Positions 16,808 to 26,115 of a stretch of 38,904 nucleotides of DNA are shown piece by piece (positions within the stretch are counted from its first letter, which is position 1; every line of letters begins with the position of its first letter). The DNA lies in NCBI GenBank assembly GCA_002722315.1, contig PBLG01000031.1, positions 1 through 38,904 on the forward strand, given 5' to 3'. Position numbers and translations under genes: made by a program. Origin of the DNA: Lysobacterales bacterium (GTDB lineage: Bacteria > Pseudomonadota > Gammaproteobacteria > Xanthomonadales > Wenzhouxiangellaceae). The notes under the pieces are model-generated. The model was not told the DNA's origin. It worked only from the letters and a program-made list of their open reading frames with translations, and did not search any database.

Positions 16808-17944
16808 TCAGTCGTCGTCGCGCCCGCCGGTGCGCGCGACACGGTGCCGTTCGGTCCAGTCCGCGCCCCGCTGCATCAGGCCGACGAAGGACTTCGAGTC
16901 ACCTTCGAGCACCGACGCTTCCAGTGTTTCCAGCGAGCGCCGCAGTGCGGCCAGCATCGTACCTTCATAGGGGTTGAGCCGCTGGATTTCAAAGTACAGC
17001 TCCGGGTTCTCGGCCGCCACGTCGGTCGCGATATCGAGCTGGCGCTGAAACGTGGTCGATGAAATCGCGGCCAGTTGATCCGCGCCCACGTCCGAATCGG
17101 CCAGGGCCGCGCCGAAGGCGACATTGAGCGCATGCGACAGTCCGAGCACCCAGGCCATCAGTCGGTCGTGCTCATCCAGCGACACTTCCACCAGCGCGGC
17201 CATGGTCTCGTCGAACAATGCCCGCGCCTGCCTGACGGCGCCCGCGTTGCCGCAGTCGGCAAGCAATACGTGATGGCCGGCCAGCAAACGGGTATCGGGC
17301 CCGAACATCGGGTGCACCGAGCAGATCTTCAGCCCGGCCTCGGCGGCGCGCCGAAGTGCGCCGACCAGCGGCGCCTTGATCGACGCGACGTCGAATAGCA
17401 GGCCGGCCGGCCGTAACAGGGCCAGTTCTTCGATGATCCGCCGGCTGGCGTCTATGGGCGCGGCAACCACGATCAGGTCCACGTCCAGCGGTGCCTCCCG
17501 CCAGTCGCTGAATACGTTCACGCCGTCGCCGTCCACCGCGGCATCGGCGACCGTCACGTCGAAACCCTGGCTGTCGAGGAAGCGAACCAGCCAGCGCCCC
17601 ATCCGCCCGGCTCCGCCGACGACCAGCGCGCGCCGGCCCTCGCCGCGCGCCGAAAGCGCCACGCGCTCGGTTTCCTGGCGAGTCAGCGAAGCCTCGATCA
17701 GCGTGGTAAGAAGGCGCTCGGCCACGTCCGGATCCAGCCCGGAATCCGCCGCATGAGCGCGCACGCCATCCAGCACCTGGCGCTCGCGTCGGAAGTCGCG
17801 CAGCTGGCGCCCGGCCGACTTCTTGATCCGCCCGATCTCGGAAACGATGCGCTGGCGCTCGGCCGCGCGCTCGACGAGCTCCCTATCGATCCGGTCCAGC
17901 TCGTCGCGAAGCGCCTCCAGCGATTTGCCGTTTTGTTCAGTCAT
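16808..17944 (-). CDS. tyrA: Bifunctional chorismate mutase / prephenate dehydrogenase (T-protein)
   Basis: This 378-residue enzyme makes 4-hydroxyphenylpyruvate for tyrosine. Residues 1-85 form an AroQ chorismate mutase (LRDELDRIDRELVERAAERQ, IGRIKK, RERQVLDGVR). The dehydrogenase follows with the NAD loop VVGGAGRMGRWLVRF, FDVASIKAPL, VHPMFGPD and HALNVAFG. The longer frame begins at 17959, but ATG 17944 has GGAAG six bases upstream. The E. coli T-protein is of similar size (about 373 residues). Confidence 0.95.
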   Translation of the reverse strand: MTEQNGKSLEALRDELDRIDRELVERAAERQRIVSEIGRIKKSAGRQLRDFRRERQVLDGVRAHAADSGLDPDVAERLLTTLIEASLTRQETERVALSARGEGRRALVVGGAGRMGRWLVRFLDSQGFDVTVADAAVDGDGVNVFSDWREAPLDVDLIVVAAPIDASRRIIEELALLRPAGLLFDVASIKAPLVGALRRAAEAGLKICSVHPMFGPDTRLLAGHHVLLADCGNAGAVRQARALFDETMAALVEVSLDEHDRLMAWVLGLSHALNVAFGAALADSDVGADQLAAISSTTFQRQLDIATDVAAENPELYFEIQRLNPYEGTMLAALRRSLETLEASVLEGDSKSFVGLMQRGADWTERHRVARTGGRDDD

Positions 17945-18085
17945 CGAGCTTCCAGTCAATGGCTACAAAAGTCTTTTTTTGCCACGGATCAACGCGGATT
18001 GACGCAGAGAAAGATCGCTGAAAAGGGAGCGGCTGTCTGACGGTGGCCGCACCATTTTCCCCGTCGCCGAAACGTCGTCGAGCAG

Positions 18086-18196
18086 CGTAGCGAGCGGACG
18101 CCTGACGGGGATCGCCGGCGCGCAGGATCCGCAGTGTACGTTCAGGTACATGAGGATTCCGAGCACCGCCGAGCCCCGTCAGGCGTCCGCGCAGTA
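18086..18196 (+). repeat. Dispersed structured repeat, copy C (perfect 16-bp outer stem)
   Basis: It starts cgtagcgagcgg. The arms cggacgcctgacgggg (18095-18110) and ccccgtcaggcgtccg (18174-18189) are perfect complements. Between them lies the conserved core gcaggatccgcagtgtac and gtacatgaggattccgagca. It occupies the 268-bp gap between efpL and tyrA (both minus strand). The rest of that gap has a ttgccacggatcaacgcggattgacgc-like stretch (17980-18010), a common degenerate intergenic motif. Confidence 0.88.
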
Positions 18197-18212
18197 GCTG
18201 AGCGTCGACGTT

Positions 18213-18779
18213 TCATGCTCGGCCCATGAACTCGCCGCTCTCCGTATTGACTTTTATACGCTCCCCCGGCGTCACGTAGTCGGGCACCATCACTTCCAGC
18301 CCGGTTTCGGTCGTGGCGGGCTTGGCCGATCGGCTGGCGGTGGCGCCCTTCATGACCGGCGCGGTGTCGGTGACTTCGAGCTCGACCGACTGCGGCAGCT
18401 GGATGGCCACCGGCGCACCCTCGATCAGCAGCACGTAGACGCCGGCCAGGCCGTCGGTGACGAAACCCGTCGCATCGCCCATGGCAGCGAGGTTGAGGGT
18501 GTACTGGCTGAAATCTTCGTCGTCCATGAACACGAACTCGTCGCCGTCACGATATGAAAACGTCGATTGACGGCGCACCAGGTCGGCTTCGCGCACCATA
18601 TCGTCGCCCTTGAGCGTCAATTCCTGGCGATCGCCCCCGGGGATTGCTTCCAGCTTGAACCGGAACAGCGTGCCGCCGCCGCGCGCGGTTGGCGTGGAGC
18701 GCGAAAGGTCTCGCACTGCCCAGACCCGACCGTCGTGCTCCAGCACGAAGCCCCGTTTGATTTCGCTTGCTCTTGGCAT
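18213..18779 (-). CDS. yeiP: Elongation factor P-like protein EfpL (YeiP)
   Basis: This 188-residue three-domain protein begins MPRASEIKRGFVLEHDG, close to E. coli YeiP. The loop STPTARGGGTLF carries arginine R33 at the tip in place of the modified lysine of EF-P, the mark of the EfpL branch. Further matches are KGDDMV, FSYRDGDEFVFMD, LELPQSV-type strand, KGATASRSAKPAT and the terminal YMGRA-like FMGRA. EfpL helps ribosomes through polyproline and other slow sequences. The frame is open to 18926, but the family start fits ATG 18779. It is divergent from the acylase gene. Confidence 0.93.
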   Translation of the reverse strand: MPRASEIKRGFVLEHDGRVWAVRDLSRSTPTARGGGTLFRFKLEAIPGGDRQELTLKGDDMVREADLVRRQSTFSYRDGDEFVFMDDEDFSQYTLNLAAMGDATGFVTDGLAGVYVLLIEGAPVAIQLPQSVELEVTDTAPVMKGATASRSAKPATTETGLEVMVPDYVTPGERIKVNTESGEFMGRA

Positions 18780-18920
18780 CGCCGTCGATCCGTTTTGGAA
18801 GGACGCTAGTTTATCTGCGTTTCGCGACGACCGAACCACGCCGATGGTCTTCCGGACAGGCAATCGCCGGAAATGGCCGGTGTGCATAATGCGCACTTCG
18901 TCCGACGAAACGGTCCACCG

Positions 18921-21176
18921 ATGCAAGCGAAGCTTTCATTTTCGAGAATCCTGCTGACCAGCCTGCTGTCGTTCACCGCGCTGCTGCTGGCCGCCTGGTT
19001 TGGCGGCCGCATGTTCATGGAAGGAAGCCGGATGCCGACCGAGGGCACGCAACGGCTCGCGGGCCTGTCGCGGCCGGTCGACGTCGTCTTCGATGCGCGC
19101 GGCATTCCGCGCATCTATGCCGAAACCGACGCCGACGGGCTGCGCGCGCTGGGCTGGCTGCACGCCGGCGAGCGCCTGTTCCAGATGGAGTTGCTGCGCG
19201 CGGTCGCGCGCGGCGAGATCTCCGAGATCGTCGGACCGGCCGGCCTGGAGAGCGACCTGCTGCACCGCCAGTACGGCTTTGCCCGGCGAATCGAGAACGA
19301 CCCGCCGCAACTCGCGCCGGAGATCGAGACGCTGCTCGACGCCTACGTCGGCGGCATCAACGCGCGCATCGAAAGCGGTCGGCCGCTGCCGCCGTCGTTC
19401 GCGCTGATGGGGCGAACGCCGCGATCCTGGACGGTTGACGACGTGCTGATGCTGGCCTACTACCAGACCTGGTATCCGACCACGCTGGTCCAGCGACTGG
19501 CCGAAGCCTGGCGTGAAGTGGCGAAGGCCGGCGGACGGCCGGCGGTCGAATGGCTGAAGGAGTTGCCGGCCTGGGGCATACCCAGCGTACCGGCCCAGCG
19601 CATGACCGAGGCGTCCAACACCTGGGCGGTGGCGCCGGAGAAGTCGGCCAGCGGCCACGCGCTGCATGCCTCCGACCCGCACCTGGATTACACCATGGCG
19701 CCGGGCCTGTGGTATGCCGCGGGCATACACACGCAGCAGTCCCTGGACGTTGTGGGCGTCACGCCGCCGGGCCTGCCGTTCGTCGCCATGGGTCACAACG
19801 GCCGCATCGCTTTTGCCTTCACGGTGGCGCCGGTGGACCTCTACGAGGTATACCGATTCCAGCGATCGACGGAAGACCCCGGCCGGCTCGTCGGCCCCGA
19901 CGGAGACTTCCCCATCGTCGAACGGGAGGAGGCTTTTCGGGTGCGCGACCGCGACCATCCGGTCGTGAGGACGATATCCACGACGCGCTACGGGATCGTG
20001 CTGGACCAGGACGATAGCGGCGCCGAAGTGCTGCGCTGGGCCGGGTTCGAACTCCCCGTCGCACGCCTGGTCGCGAACGGTCTCGAGATCAACCGCGCCG
20101 GGAATTTCGAATCGTTCCGGGCCGCGGCCAGCGACATGGGTGCGCTGTCGGTCAACTGGAGCTATTCCGACCGCGCGGGCAACATCGGCTACGTGCAGTC
20201 GACGCCGATTCCGATTCGGCAGCACGAAACCTTCTATACCACGCTGGAGGGCGCGGAGCCGACCAACCACTGGCGCGGCTTCGTGGCGGCCGATCAGCGC
20301 CCGCACTCACTCAACCCGGAACAGGGGTGGCTGGCCAATTCCAACAATCACGCGGCAATCGACAGCCCGTGGCCCATGCCCGGCTTCTACAAGCACCTGC
20401 GCATGCGCCGCGCGGCGGCCTGGCTTTCCGGCGGCAATGAATTCACTGCGGCCGACATGCACGCAATGCAGATGGACTACACCTCCGAGCGGGCGCTGAA
20501 ATGGAAGGACTGGCTGGCCGGGATCGCCGCCGACACCGGGCGCGAACGGATTGCAGCGGAGCTGCGCGCCTGGGACGGCGTGATGGACGCCGGGTCGGAA
20601 ACCGCCGGCCTGTTCGCGCTGTGGTGGCAGTTCCTGCCGCGGCACATCTTCGACGACAGCGAGCTGGCCGACTGGCGCATCGGCAGGACCCTGCTCGACG
20701 ACTGGATTAGCCTGCCGCCCGACGACTTCGACCTGGCCACGATGCCGCCTGACATCGCCGCCCAGCGAGCGCTGGAAGACACCTTGCGGCACGGCATCCG
20801 GCCGCTGGGCGCGATCCAGACGCTCACCATCGCCCACCCGCTGGCGCAGGCCGGACTGCTGGACGCCTGGCTGAATCTCTCGCGCGGCCCGATCCCGATC
20901 GGTGGCGGTCCGGGCAGCCTGAACGTCACCTACCACAGCTTCGACGCCGCCCGCGTCCAGCTGACCGCTCGCGCCGGCGCCTCGATGCGCTTCGTCATGG
21001 ACTGGTCCGATCCCGACGCCTTCACGCTCAACCTGACGCTGGGTCAGTCCGGCCACCCGCTGAGCGAGCACTTCGACGACCAGCTGGAGGACTTCCTCAC
21101 GGGCACCCCGTGGACCGTCCCGTTCGATCGCGCGGAAGTGGCGCGGCACGCGGCGAGCTCGCTGAGGCTCGAGTAA
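18921..21176 (+). CDS. Penicillin acylase family Ntn-hydrolase
   Basis: This precursor of about 751 residues has an N-terminal hydrophobic anchor (LLTSLLSFTALLLAAWF), so it is exported to the periplasm or membrane-bound. The alpha part includes RIYAETDADGLRALGWLHAGERLFQME. The autoprocessing site and catalytic serine are S232 in TEASNTWAVAP, followed by HASDPHLDY and later NSNNHAA and a C-terminal SLNVTYHSF region, as in penicillin, cephalosporin and acyl-homoserine lactone acylases. Substrate cannot be assigned; quorum-signal degradation is one option. ATG 18921 is chosen because it directly precedes the anchor; the frame is open from 18873. Confidence 0.9.
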   Translation: MQAKLSFSRILLTSLLSFTALLLAAWFGGRMFMEGSRMPTEGTQRLAGLSRPVDVVFDARGIPRIYAETDADGLRALGWLHAGERLFQMELLRAVARGEISEIVGPAGLESDLLHRQYGFARRIENDPPQLAPEIETLLDAYVGGINARIESGRPLPPSFALMGRTPRSWTVDDVLMLAYYQTWYPTTLVQRLAEAWREVAKAGGRPAVEWLKELPAWGIPSVPAQRMTEASNTWAVAPEKSASGHALHASDPHLDYTMAPGLWYAAGIHTQQSLDVVGVTPPGLPFVAMGHNGRIAFAFTVAPVDLYEVYRFQRSTEDPGRLVGPDGDFPIVEREEAFRVRDRDHPVVRTISTTRYGIVLDQDDSGAEVLRWAGFELPVARLVANGLEINRAGNFESFRAAASDMGALSVNWSYSDRAGNIGYVQSTPIPIRQHETFYTTLEGAEPTNHWRGFVAADQRPHSLNPEQGWLANSNNHAAIDSPWPMPGFYKHLRMRRAAAWLSGGNEFTAADMHAMQMDYTSERALKWKDWLAGIAADTGRERIAAELRAWDGVMDAGSETAGLFALWWQFLPRHIFDDSELADWRIGRTLLDDWISLPPDDFDLATMPPDIAAQRALEDTLRHGIRPLGAIQTLTIAHPLAQAGLLDAWLNLSRGPIPIGGGPGSLNVTYHSFDAARVQLTARAGASMRFVMDWSDPDAFTLNLTLGQSGHPLSEHFDDQLEDFLTGTPWTVPFDRAEVARHAASSLRLE

Positions 21177-21188
21177 AGACCGACGATC

Positions 21189-22127
21189 TCAGCGGCTGTC
21201 GTTTCGGATCTCGTTTCGGCATCCGGGCAGCGCTTCGAGCTCGGCCCGAAGTTTCCCGGCGCCCGCGCCGGCCAGTTCGACCACCCGATCGACCCGATCG
21301 AAGTGCAGCAAGCGGATCCCGGGCAGTTCGGGCTTGATGTAGATGTCGGGGCTTGCATGCTCGGCCTTTTCGCGCACGATGGACTGCTGCATGATCTCGA
21401 AGGTGCTGAACAGCAGGTCGGTGATGTTCGGCTTGCCGTCGCGGGCCTCCCGGCGGGTACCGGAAACGTCTATCGCGACCACGAAATCGACATCTTCGAG
21501 CAGGTCGAGCGGCAGCGGGTTCGATGCGCCGCCGTCGATCAGCAGCTTGTCGCCGAGCGCGACCGGTGCGAACAGGCCGGGCACCGCCATGCTGGCTTTC
21601 AACGGGGTGAGCAGCTCGCCCGTGCGGAACACCTGGGCCTCGCCGCTCCAGTAATCGGTCGCCACGATGACCAGGGGTTTATCGAGTTCGGCGAAACTGC
21701 GCGCGTCGAACCTTTCGGCGATGAATTCGATGAACCCGCTGGCGTCGATGAAACTGCCGTTTGCGAGGTCGATTTCCACCAGTTCCCGCCAGCCCGGTGC
21801 GCCATTGTCCGTCAGCAGACCGGAGAACGGGTTCAGCGCGGACTCGCCGAACTCGCGAAACAGTTGCTGGATCTGCCCCGACTCCAGCCCTGCCGCATGC
21901 AGCGTGGCGATGATCGCACCGATGCTGGTACCGGCAACCGCCGCGGGCTCGATCTGCATCGTCTCGAACACTTCCAGCATGGCGATATGAGCCAGGCCGC
22001 CTGCGCCGCCGGACCCCAGGGCCAGGCCGATACGCGGTGGCTCGCACGCATCCTCGGCCACGGCAATGTTCGATGCCAGGAGGAACGCGGCGAACAGCCG
22101 CCGGGTCGATCGATAATTCCGGTTCAT
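21189..22127 (-). CDS. Secreted patatin-like phospholipase
   Basis: The 312-residue protein has an N-terminal signal peptide (RRLFAAFLLASNIAVAEDA). The patatin fold follows with the oxyanion loop GSGGAGGLAHI, the nucleophile S68 in GTSIG and the dyad Asp D198 in DGGASNPLP. It hydrolyses acyl esters, probably phospholipids or neutral lipids. It is convergent with the acylase gene, separated by 12 bases. Being signal-peptide bearing, it is closer to RssA-like or periplasmic patatins than to type III effectors. Confidence 0.9.
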   Translation of the reverse strand: MNRNYRSTRRLFAAFLLASNIAVAEDACEPPRIGLALGSGGAGGLAHIAMLEVFETMQIEPAAVAGTSIGAIIATLHAAGLESGQIQQLFREFGESALNPFSGLLTDNGAPGWRELVEIDLANGSFIDASGFIEFIAERFDARSFAELDKPLVIVATDYWSGEAQVFRTGELLTPLKASMAVPGLFAPVALGDKLLIDGGASNPLPLDLLEDVDFVVAIDVSGTRREARDGKPNITDLLFSTFEIMQQSIVREKAEHASPDIYIKPELPGIRLLHFDRVDRVVELAGAGAGKLRAELEALPGCRNEIRNDSR

Positions 22128-22353
22128 GGCAATCCAGCTCTGAATGCATCAAGGAAAGTGAGGCCAATGATAGAAGGAAGCGACACGCCGCAGGTCGGGG
22201 CCGCTTTTGAACGGAATGGCCCCGGACCAACTTTCCGAGCCTGCAGATTCACGGGTTCCCGAAGGCAGCACGCTGAAAAAACCGGCACCGAGGGAACACC
22301 AACGCCGGATTGTTATGCTTGTCGTCAATTCTTGCACAGATATCCGAGGCCCC

Positions 22354-23637
22354 GTGAAACAGGAATTGCTGAAATGGCTCGAACAATTCGGCCTGGCCGA
22401 TGTCGAGTATGCGTATTTCCTCGTCGTGATCGGCCTGATCGTGATCGCGTCGACAATGCTGCATATCGTTCTCCACCGCATCGTGGCGCGATTTCTCGCC
22501 CGGGCGCGCAGGTCCGGCCGCACCATCTGGCAGCGGGCTTTTTCCGGTCACGGACTTTTCAGCCGGCTGGCGCTTGCGCTGCAGGGCGTGGTGGTGTTCG
22601 CGATGGCCAACGCCTTTCTCGACGCCGAATCGCTGGTGCTCCAGCTCGTCGAGGCGCTGACGCACCTGTGGATCATCCTTTTTTCGCTGCTGGCGCTCTT
22701 CTCGCTGCTCGACGCGATCGAGGAGATCTCGCGCTCCGCCGGGCCGGCGGTCAAGCTACCTCTCAGGGGTATCTTCCAGAGCCTCAAGCTCGTGGCGACG
22801 ACCGTTGCGCTGATCTTCGCGGTGGCTTTCCTTATCGGCAAATCGCCCCTGATCCTGTTCAGCGGGCTGGGCGCGATGACTGCGGTGGTGTTGTTGATCT
22901 TCAAGGACCCGATTCTCGGCCTGGTCGCCGGAATCCAGCTTTCGGCCAACAACATGCTGGCCGTGGGCGACTGGCTGGAAATGCAGAAGTACGGCGCGGA
23001 CGGCGACGTGATCGACATCAGCCTGACCACGGTGAAGGTGCGCAACTGGGACAAGACCATCACCTCGATTCCCAGCTACGCGCTGATCTCGGACTCGTTC
23101 AAGAACTGGCGCAATATCGAGGCCGTCGGCGGTCGCAGAATCAAGCGCGCGATCAACATAGATGCGACCAGCGTGGGTTTCGCCTCCGACAAGGAACTCG
23201 ACAGGCTCAGGCGAGCGCGCCTGCTGTCGGACTACATCGAGGACAAGGCCGCCGAGATCCAGCAGGCCAACCAGGCCGATGGAATCGACACGTCCTCGTC
23301 GTTGAATACACGCCATCTGACCAATCTCGGGATCTTTCGCGCCTATCTCACCGCCTACCTTGCCGACAACGAAAACATCAACCACGACCTGACCTTCATG
23401 GTGCGCCAGCTCGAGGCCGGACCCAATGGAATCCCGCTTCAGGTCTACGGCTTTGCCAACCAGACCAGCTGGGTACCGTATGAAAACATCCAGTCCGACA
23501 TCTTCGACCATATCTACGCGATCATCCCGGAATTCGGATTGAGGCTGCACCAGGCGCCTAGCGGGCACGACGTCCGGCAGGCCGCCGAGCGATTTGCCGC
23601 CGGCGGCGCCGGCGATCTGAATTCGGAAGAATCCTGA
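22354..23637 (+). CDS. ybdG: MscS-family mechanosensitive channel, YbdG/MscM type
   Basis: This protein of about 427 residues closely follows E. coli YbdG: three to five N-terminal helices, LPLRGIFQSLKL, the pore region SGLGAMTAVVLLIFKDPILG, then GDWLEMQKYGADGDVIDI, TTVKVRNWD, ISDSFKNW, GGRRIKR and a C-terminal IQSDIFDHIYAIIPEFGLRL. Family members protect against moderate osmotic down-shock. The frame is open from 22207 with an ATG at 22315, but GTG 22354 has GAGG four bases upstream and gives the YbdG-like N-terminal length. The stop shares one base with the SDR start. Confidence 0.9.
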   Translation: MKQELLKWLEQFGLADVEYAYFLVVIGLIVIASTMLHIVLHRIVARFLARARRSGRTIWQRAFSGHGLFSRLALALQGVVVFAMANAFLDAESLVLQLVEALTHLWIILFSLLALFSLLDAIEEISRSAGPAVKLPLRGIFQSLKLVATTVALIFAVAFLIGKSPLILFSGLGAMTAVVLLIFKDPILGLVAGIQLSANNMLAVGDWLEMQKYGADGDVIDISLTTVKVRNWDKTITSIPSYALISDSFKNWRNIEAVGGRRIKRAINIDATSVGFASDKELDRLRRARLLSDYIEDKAAEIQQANQADGIDTSSSLNTRHLTNLGIFRAYLTAYLADNENINHDLTFMVRQLEAGPNGIPLQVYGFANQTSWVPYENIQSDIFDHIYAIIPEFGLRLHQAPSGHDVRQAAERFAAGGAGDLNSEES

Positions 23638-24590
23638 TGTTTCGCGCCCTCGGCAGCCTGCTGTTCTACGGCCGGTTCCTGCGCTCGTTCAGCGCGCTGG
23701 GCTTCCGGCGACGCGCCGATGAATGGCCGGAATTCGCGCCCGACTTTTCCGGCCAGCGCTGGCTGGTCACCGGCGCCACCGGCGGCATCGGCCGCGCCGT
23801 CGCCCTTGCAGCCAACCGCCACGGCGCGACCGTGCTGGCCTTGGCGCGCGACACGGGCAAGCTCGATGCACTGCAAAACGAAGCCGAGCATCCCGACCGC
23901 ATCAGGCCCGTTCCGGCCGACATGGCCTCGATCGCCGGCGTCCGCACGCTGGCCGGCAACCCCGAAATCGCCGCCGGGGAGATCGACGTGCTGGTCAACA
24001 ACGTTGGTGTGCTGCGGAACGATTTCACGACCACCGACGAAGGTATCGAGATGTCCTTCGCCACCAACCTGCTCGGCCCGTTCGTGCTGACCGGGCAGCT
24101 GCACGAGAACGATCTGCTGGCAGCCGACGGCATCGTCATCAACGTGTCCTCCGGCGGAATGTACGGCACGCCGCTGAAGCTCGAGGAAATGGACTGCCGC
24201 GAGAAGTCCGACTACGACGGCATGGCCGCCTACGCCATGCACAAGCGCGCACAGGTCGAGCTGACGCGCTACTGGAACGAACAATGGCAGGGCATGCCGG
24301 CCGTCCACGTCATGCATCCCGGCTGGGTGGACACCGAGGGCGTGAAGACTGCCCTGCCCGGCTTCCGAACCGCGCTGAAGGGCATTCTCAGGAACGCCGA
24401 CCAGGGCGCCGACACCATCCTGTGGCTGGCCGACCGGCGCCCCGAACCGCCCGAGGAAGGCATCTGGCTGGATCGCGAACTGCAGCCCGAGCACGAATTT
24501 TCCTTCACCCGCAAATCCCGCCACGATGCCGAAGAGCTGGCCGACTTTCTCGAGCGCTGCGCCCGGCGGCGCGCGGCAGAGCAGGGCTGA
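23637..24590 (+). CDS. Short-chain dehydrogenase/reductase (DHRS12-like)
   Basis: This 317-residue protein has an N-terminal extension of about 40 residues, then a Rossmann fold with VTGATGGIGRA (G46/G50/G52), NNVGVL (121-126), INVSSGG and the catalytic Y199-A-M-H-K203. The late motif HPGWVDTEGVKTALPGF is shared with vertebrate DHRS12-type SDRs. The substrate is unknown. Its ATG overlaps the last base of the channel gene stop (TGATG), so it is very probably co-translated with it. Confidence 0.88.
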   Translation: MFRALGSLLFYGRFLRSFSALGFRRRADEWPEFAPDFSGQRWLVTGATGGIGRAVALAANRHGATVLALARDTGKLDALQNEAEHPDRIRPVPADMASIAGVRTLAGNPEIAAGEIDVLVNNVGVLRNDFTTTDEGIEMSFATNLLGPFVLTGQLHENDLLAADGIVINVSSGGMYGTPLKLEEMDCREKSDYDGMAAYAMHKRAQVELTRYWNEQWQGMPAVHVMHPGWVDTEGVKTALPGFRTALKGILRNADQGADTILWLADRRPEPPEEGIWLDRELQPEHEFSFTRKSRHDAEELADFLERCARRRAAEQG

Positions 24591-24702
24591 ACGAGTCGAA
24601 GCCGGCCCGACCGTCATGATCGGCTAAGATTGCCGGGCGCGGCCTGCGCGTCCGCGACCGAATAATAATCAAAGCCGAAACGAGACGAGAGGGAGTACGA
24701 AC

Positions 24703-26079
24703 ATGACCGAATGGATCACAACGATAAACAGCTTCGTCAACGGCATCGTCTGGGGCCCTCCGTTCATGGTTCTGCTGGCCGGCACAGGTCTTTACCTGAC
24801 GATCCGGCTGGGCTTCTTCCAGTTCCGCTATCTCCGCCACGCATGGCACCACAGCTTCGGCAAGTTCTTCCGCCGCGAGATGGATACCGGGGACGGCTCG
24901 ATTTCGCCGTTCGAGGCGGTCAGTTCGGCGATGGCGGCCACCATCGGCGTCGGCAACATCGCCGGCGTGGCTACCGCCATCGCGCTGGGCGGCCCGGGTG
25001 CGATCTTCTGGATGTGGGTGATCGCGCTGGTCGGCATGGCCACCAAGATGGCCGAGGCCACGCTGGGCGTGAAGTACCGCCAGGTCAACGCCGACGGCAG
25101 CGTCTCGGGCGGGGTGTTCTGGTATATCGAAAAAGGCCTGGGGCCGCGCTGGAAGTGGCTGGCGATCCTGTACGCCCTGTTCGCCGGCATCGCGGCCTTC
25201 GGCATCGGCAACATGGTCCAGTCCAATACGCTGTCGCAGGCCATGGATACCGCCTTCGGGGTACCGACCTGGCTCAGCGGTATCGTGGCGCTGATCGCCG
25301 TGGGCGCCGTCACGCTCGGCGGCATTTCCCGCATCGCGGCCACCGCATCGAAAGTCGTGCCGCTGATGGCGCTGATCTACATCGCCGGCTCGCTGGTCAT
25401 CCTGTTCCTGCACTTCGACGCGATTCCGGGTGCGTTCAAGATGATCTTCGTGAGCGCCTTCGAACCGGCGCCGGCGGCCGGCGGCTTTGCCGGCGCAACG
25501 GTGGCCGAGGCCATTCGATACGGCGTGGCCCGCGGCATATTCTCGAATGAAGCCGGGCTGGGCTCGGCGTCCATCATTCACGCCCAGGCTCGCAACAAGC
25601 CGTTCGTCCAGGGGTTCTGGGGCGTCTGGGAAGTCTTCATCGATACGCTGGTGGTCTGCACCATGACCGCGCTGGTGATCCTGACCACCGGCGCCTTCGC
25701 CACCGGCGAGAACGGCGCCGACCTCACGGCCACGGCGTTTTCCACCGGCTTGCCGGGACCCGGCGGCTACATCGTGCTGATTTCCATCGTGTTCTTCGCC
25801 TACACCACCATGCTGGCGTGGAACTTCTACGGCGAAAAGAGCTGGGAATATCTGTTCGGCGAGCGCATCGTGCTGCCTTATCGGCTGCTGTTCCTGGTAT
25901 TCCTGTTCGTCGGCGCGGTCGGTGGGCTTGAACTGATCTGGGCCGTGGCCGACACCTTCAACGGACTGATGGCCGCGCCCAACCTGATAGCGCTTGTACT
26001 TTTGGCAGGCGTGATGGCGCGCGAGAAGAAGGATTACTTCCTGGGCATGGGCAAGCCGACGGAAACGGACACGAAATAA
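24703..26079 (+). CDS. Sodium:alanine/glycine symporter (AGCS family)
   Basis: This 458-residue integral membrane protein has about 11 helices. Family marks are the N-terminal WGPPFMVLLAGTGLYLTIRL, the PFEAVSSAMAATIGVGNIAG substrate/Na+ segment, GVARGIFSNEAGLGSASIIH and WNFYGEKSWEYLFG. Members import alanine or glycine with sodium. A strong ribosome site (GAGGGAG) precedes the ATG. Together with the sodium channel it hints at sodium use, but Na+/amino acid symport is widespread. Confidence 0.94.
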   Translation: MTEWITTINSFVNGIVWGPPFMVLLAGTGLYLTIRLGFFQFRYLRHAWHHSFGKFFRREMDTGDGSISPFEAVSSAMAATIGVGNIAGVATAIALGGPGAIFWMWVIALVGMATKMAEATLGVKYRQVNADGSVSGGVFWYIEKGLGPRWKWLAILYALFAGIAAFGIGNMVQSNTLSQAMDTAFGVPTWLSGIVALIAVGAVTLGGISRIAATASKVVPLMALIYIAGSLVILFLHFDAIPGAFKMIFVSAFEPAPAAGGFAGATVAEAIRYGVARGIFSNEAGLGSASIIHAQARNKPFVQGFWGVWEVFIDTLVVCTMTALVILTTGAFATGENGADLTATAFSTGLPGPGGYIVLISIVFFAYTTMLAWNFYGEKSWEYLFGERIVLPYRLLFLVFLFVGAVGGLELIWAVADTFNGLMAAPNLIALVLLAGVMAREKKDYFLGMGKPTETDTK

Positions 26080-26115
26080 TCTCGGTTCGATCGAGCATGG
26101 CGGACCGGCCGCCGA

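Noticed and set aside
17980..18010. Possible small RNA or promoter in the gccacggatcaacgcgg stretch
   Set aside because: The wording matches a degenerate motif common in proteobacterial intergenic DNA; no promoter or terminator accompanies it.
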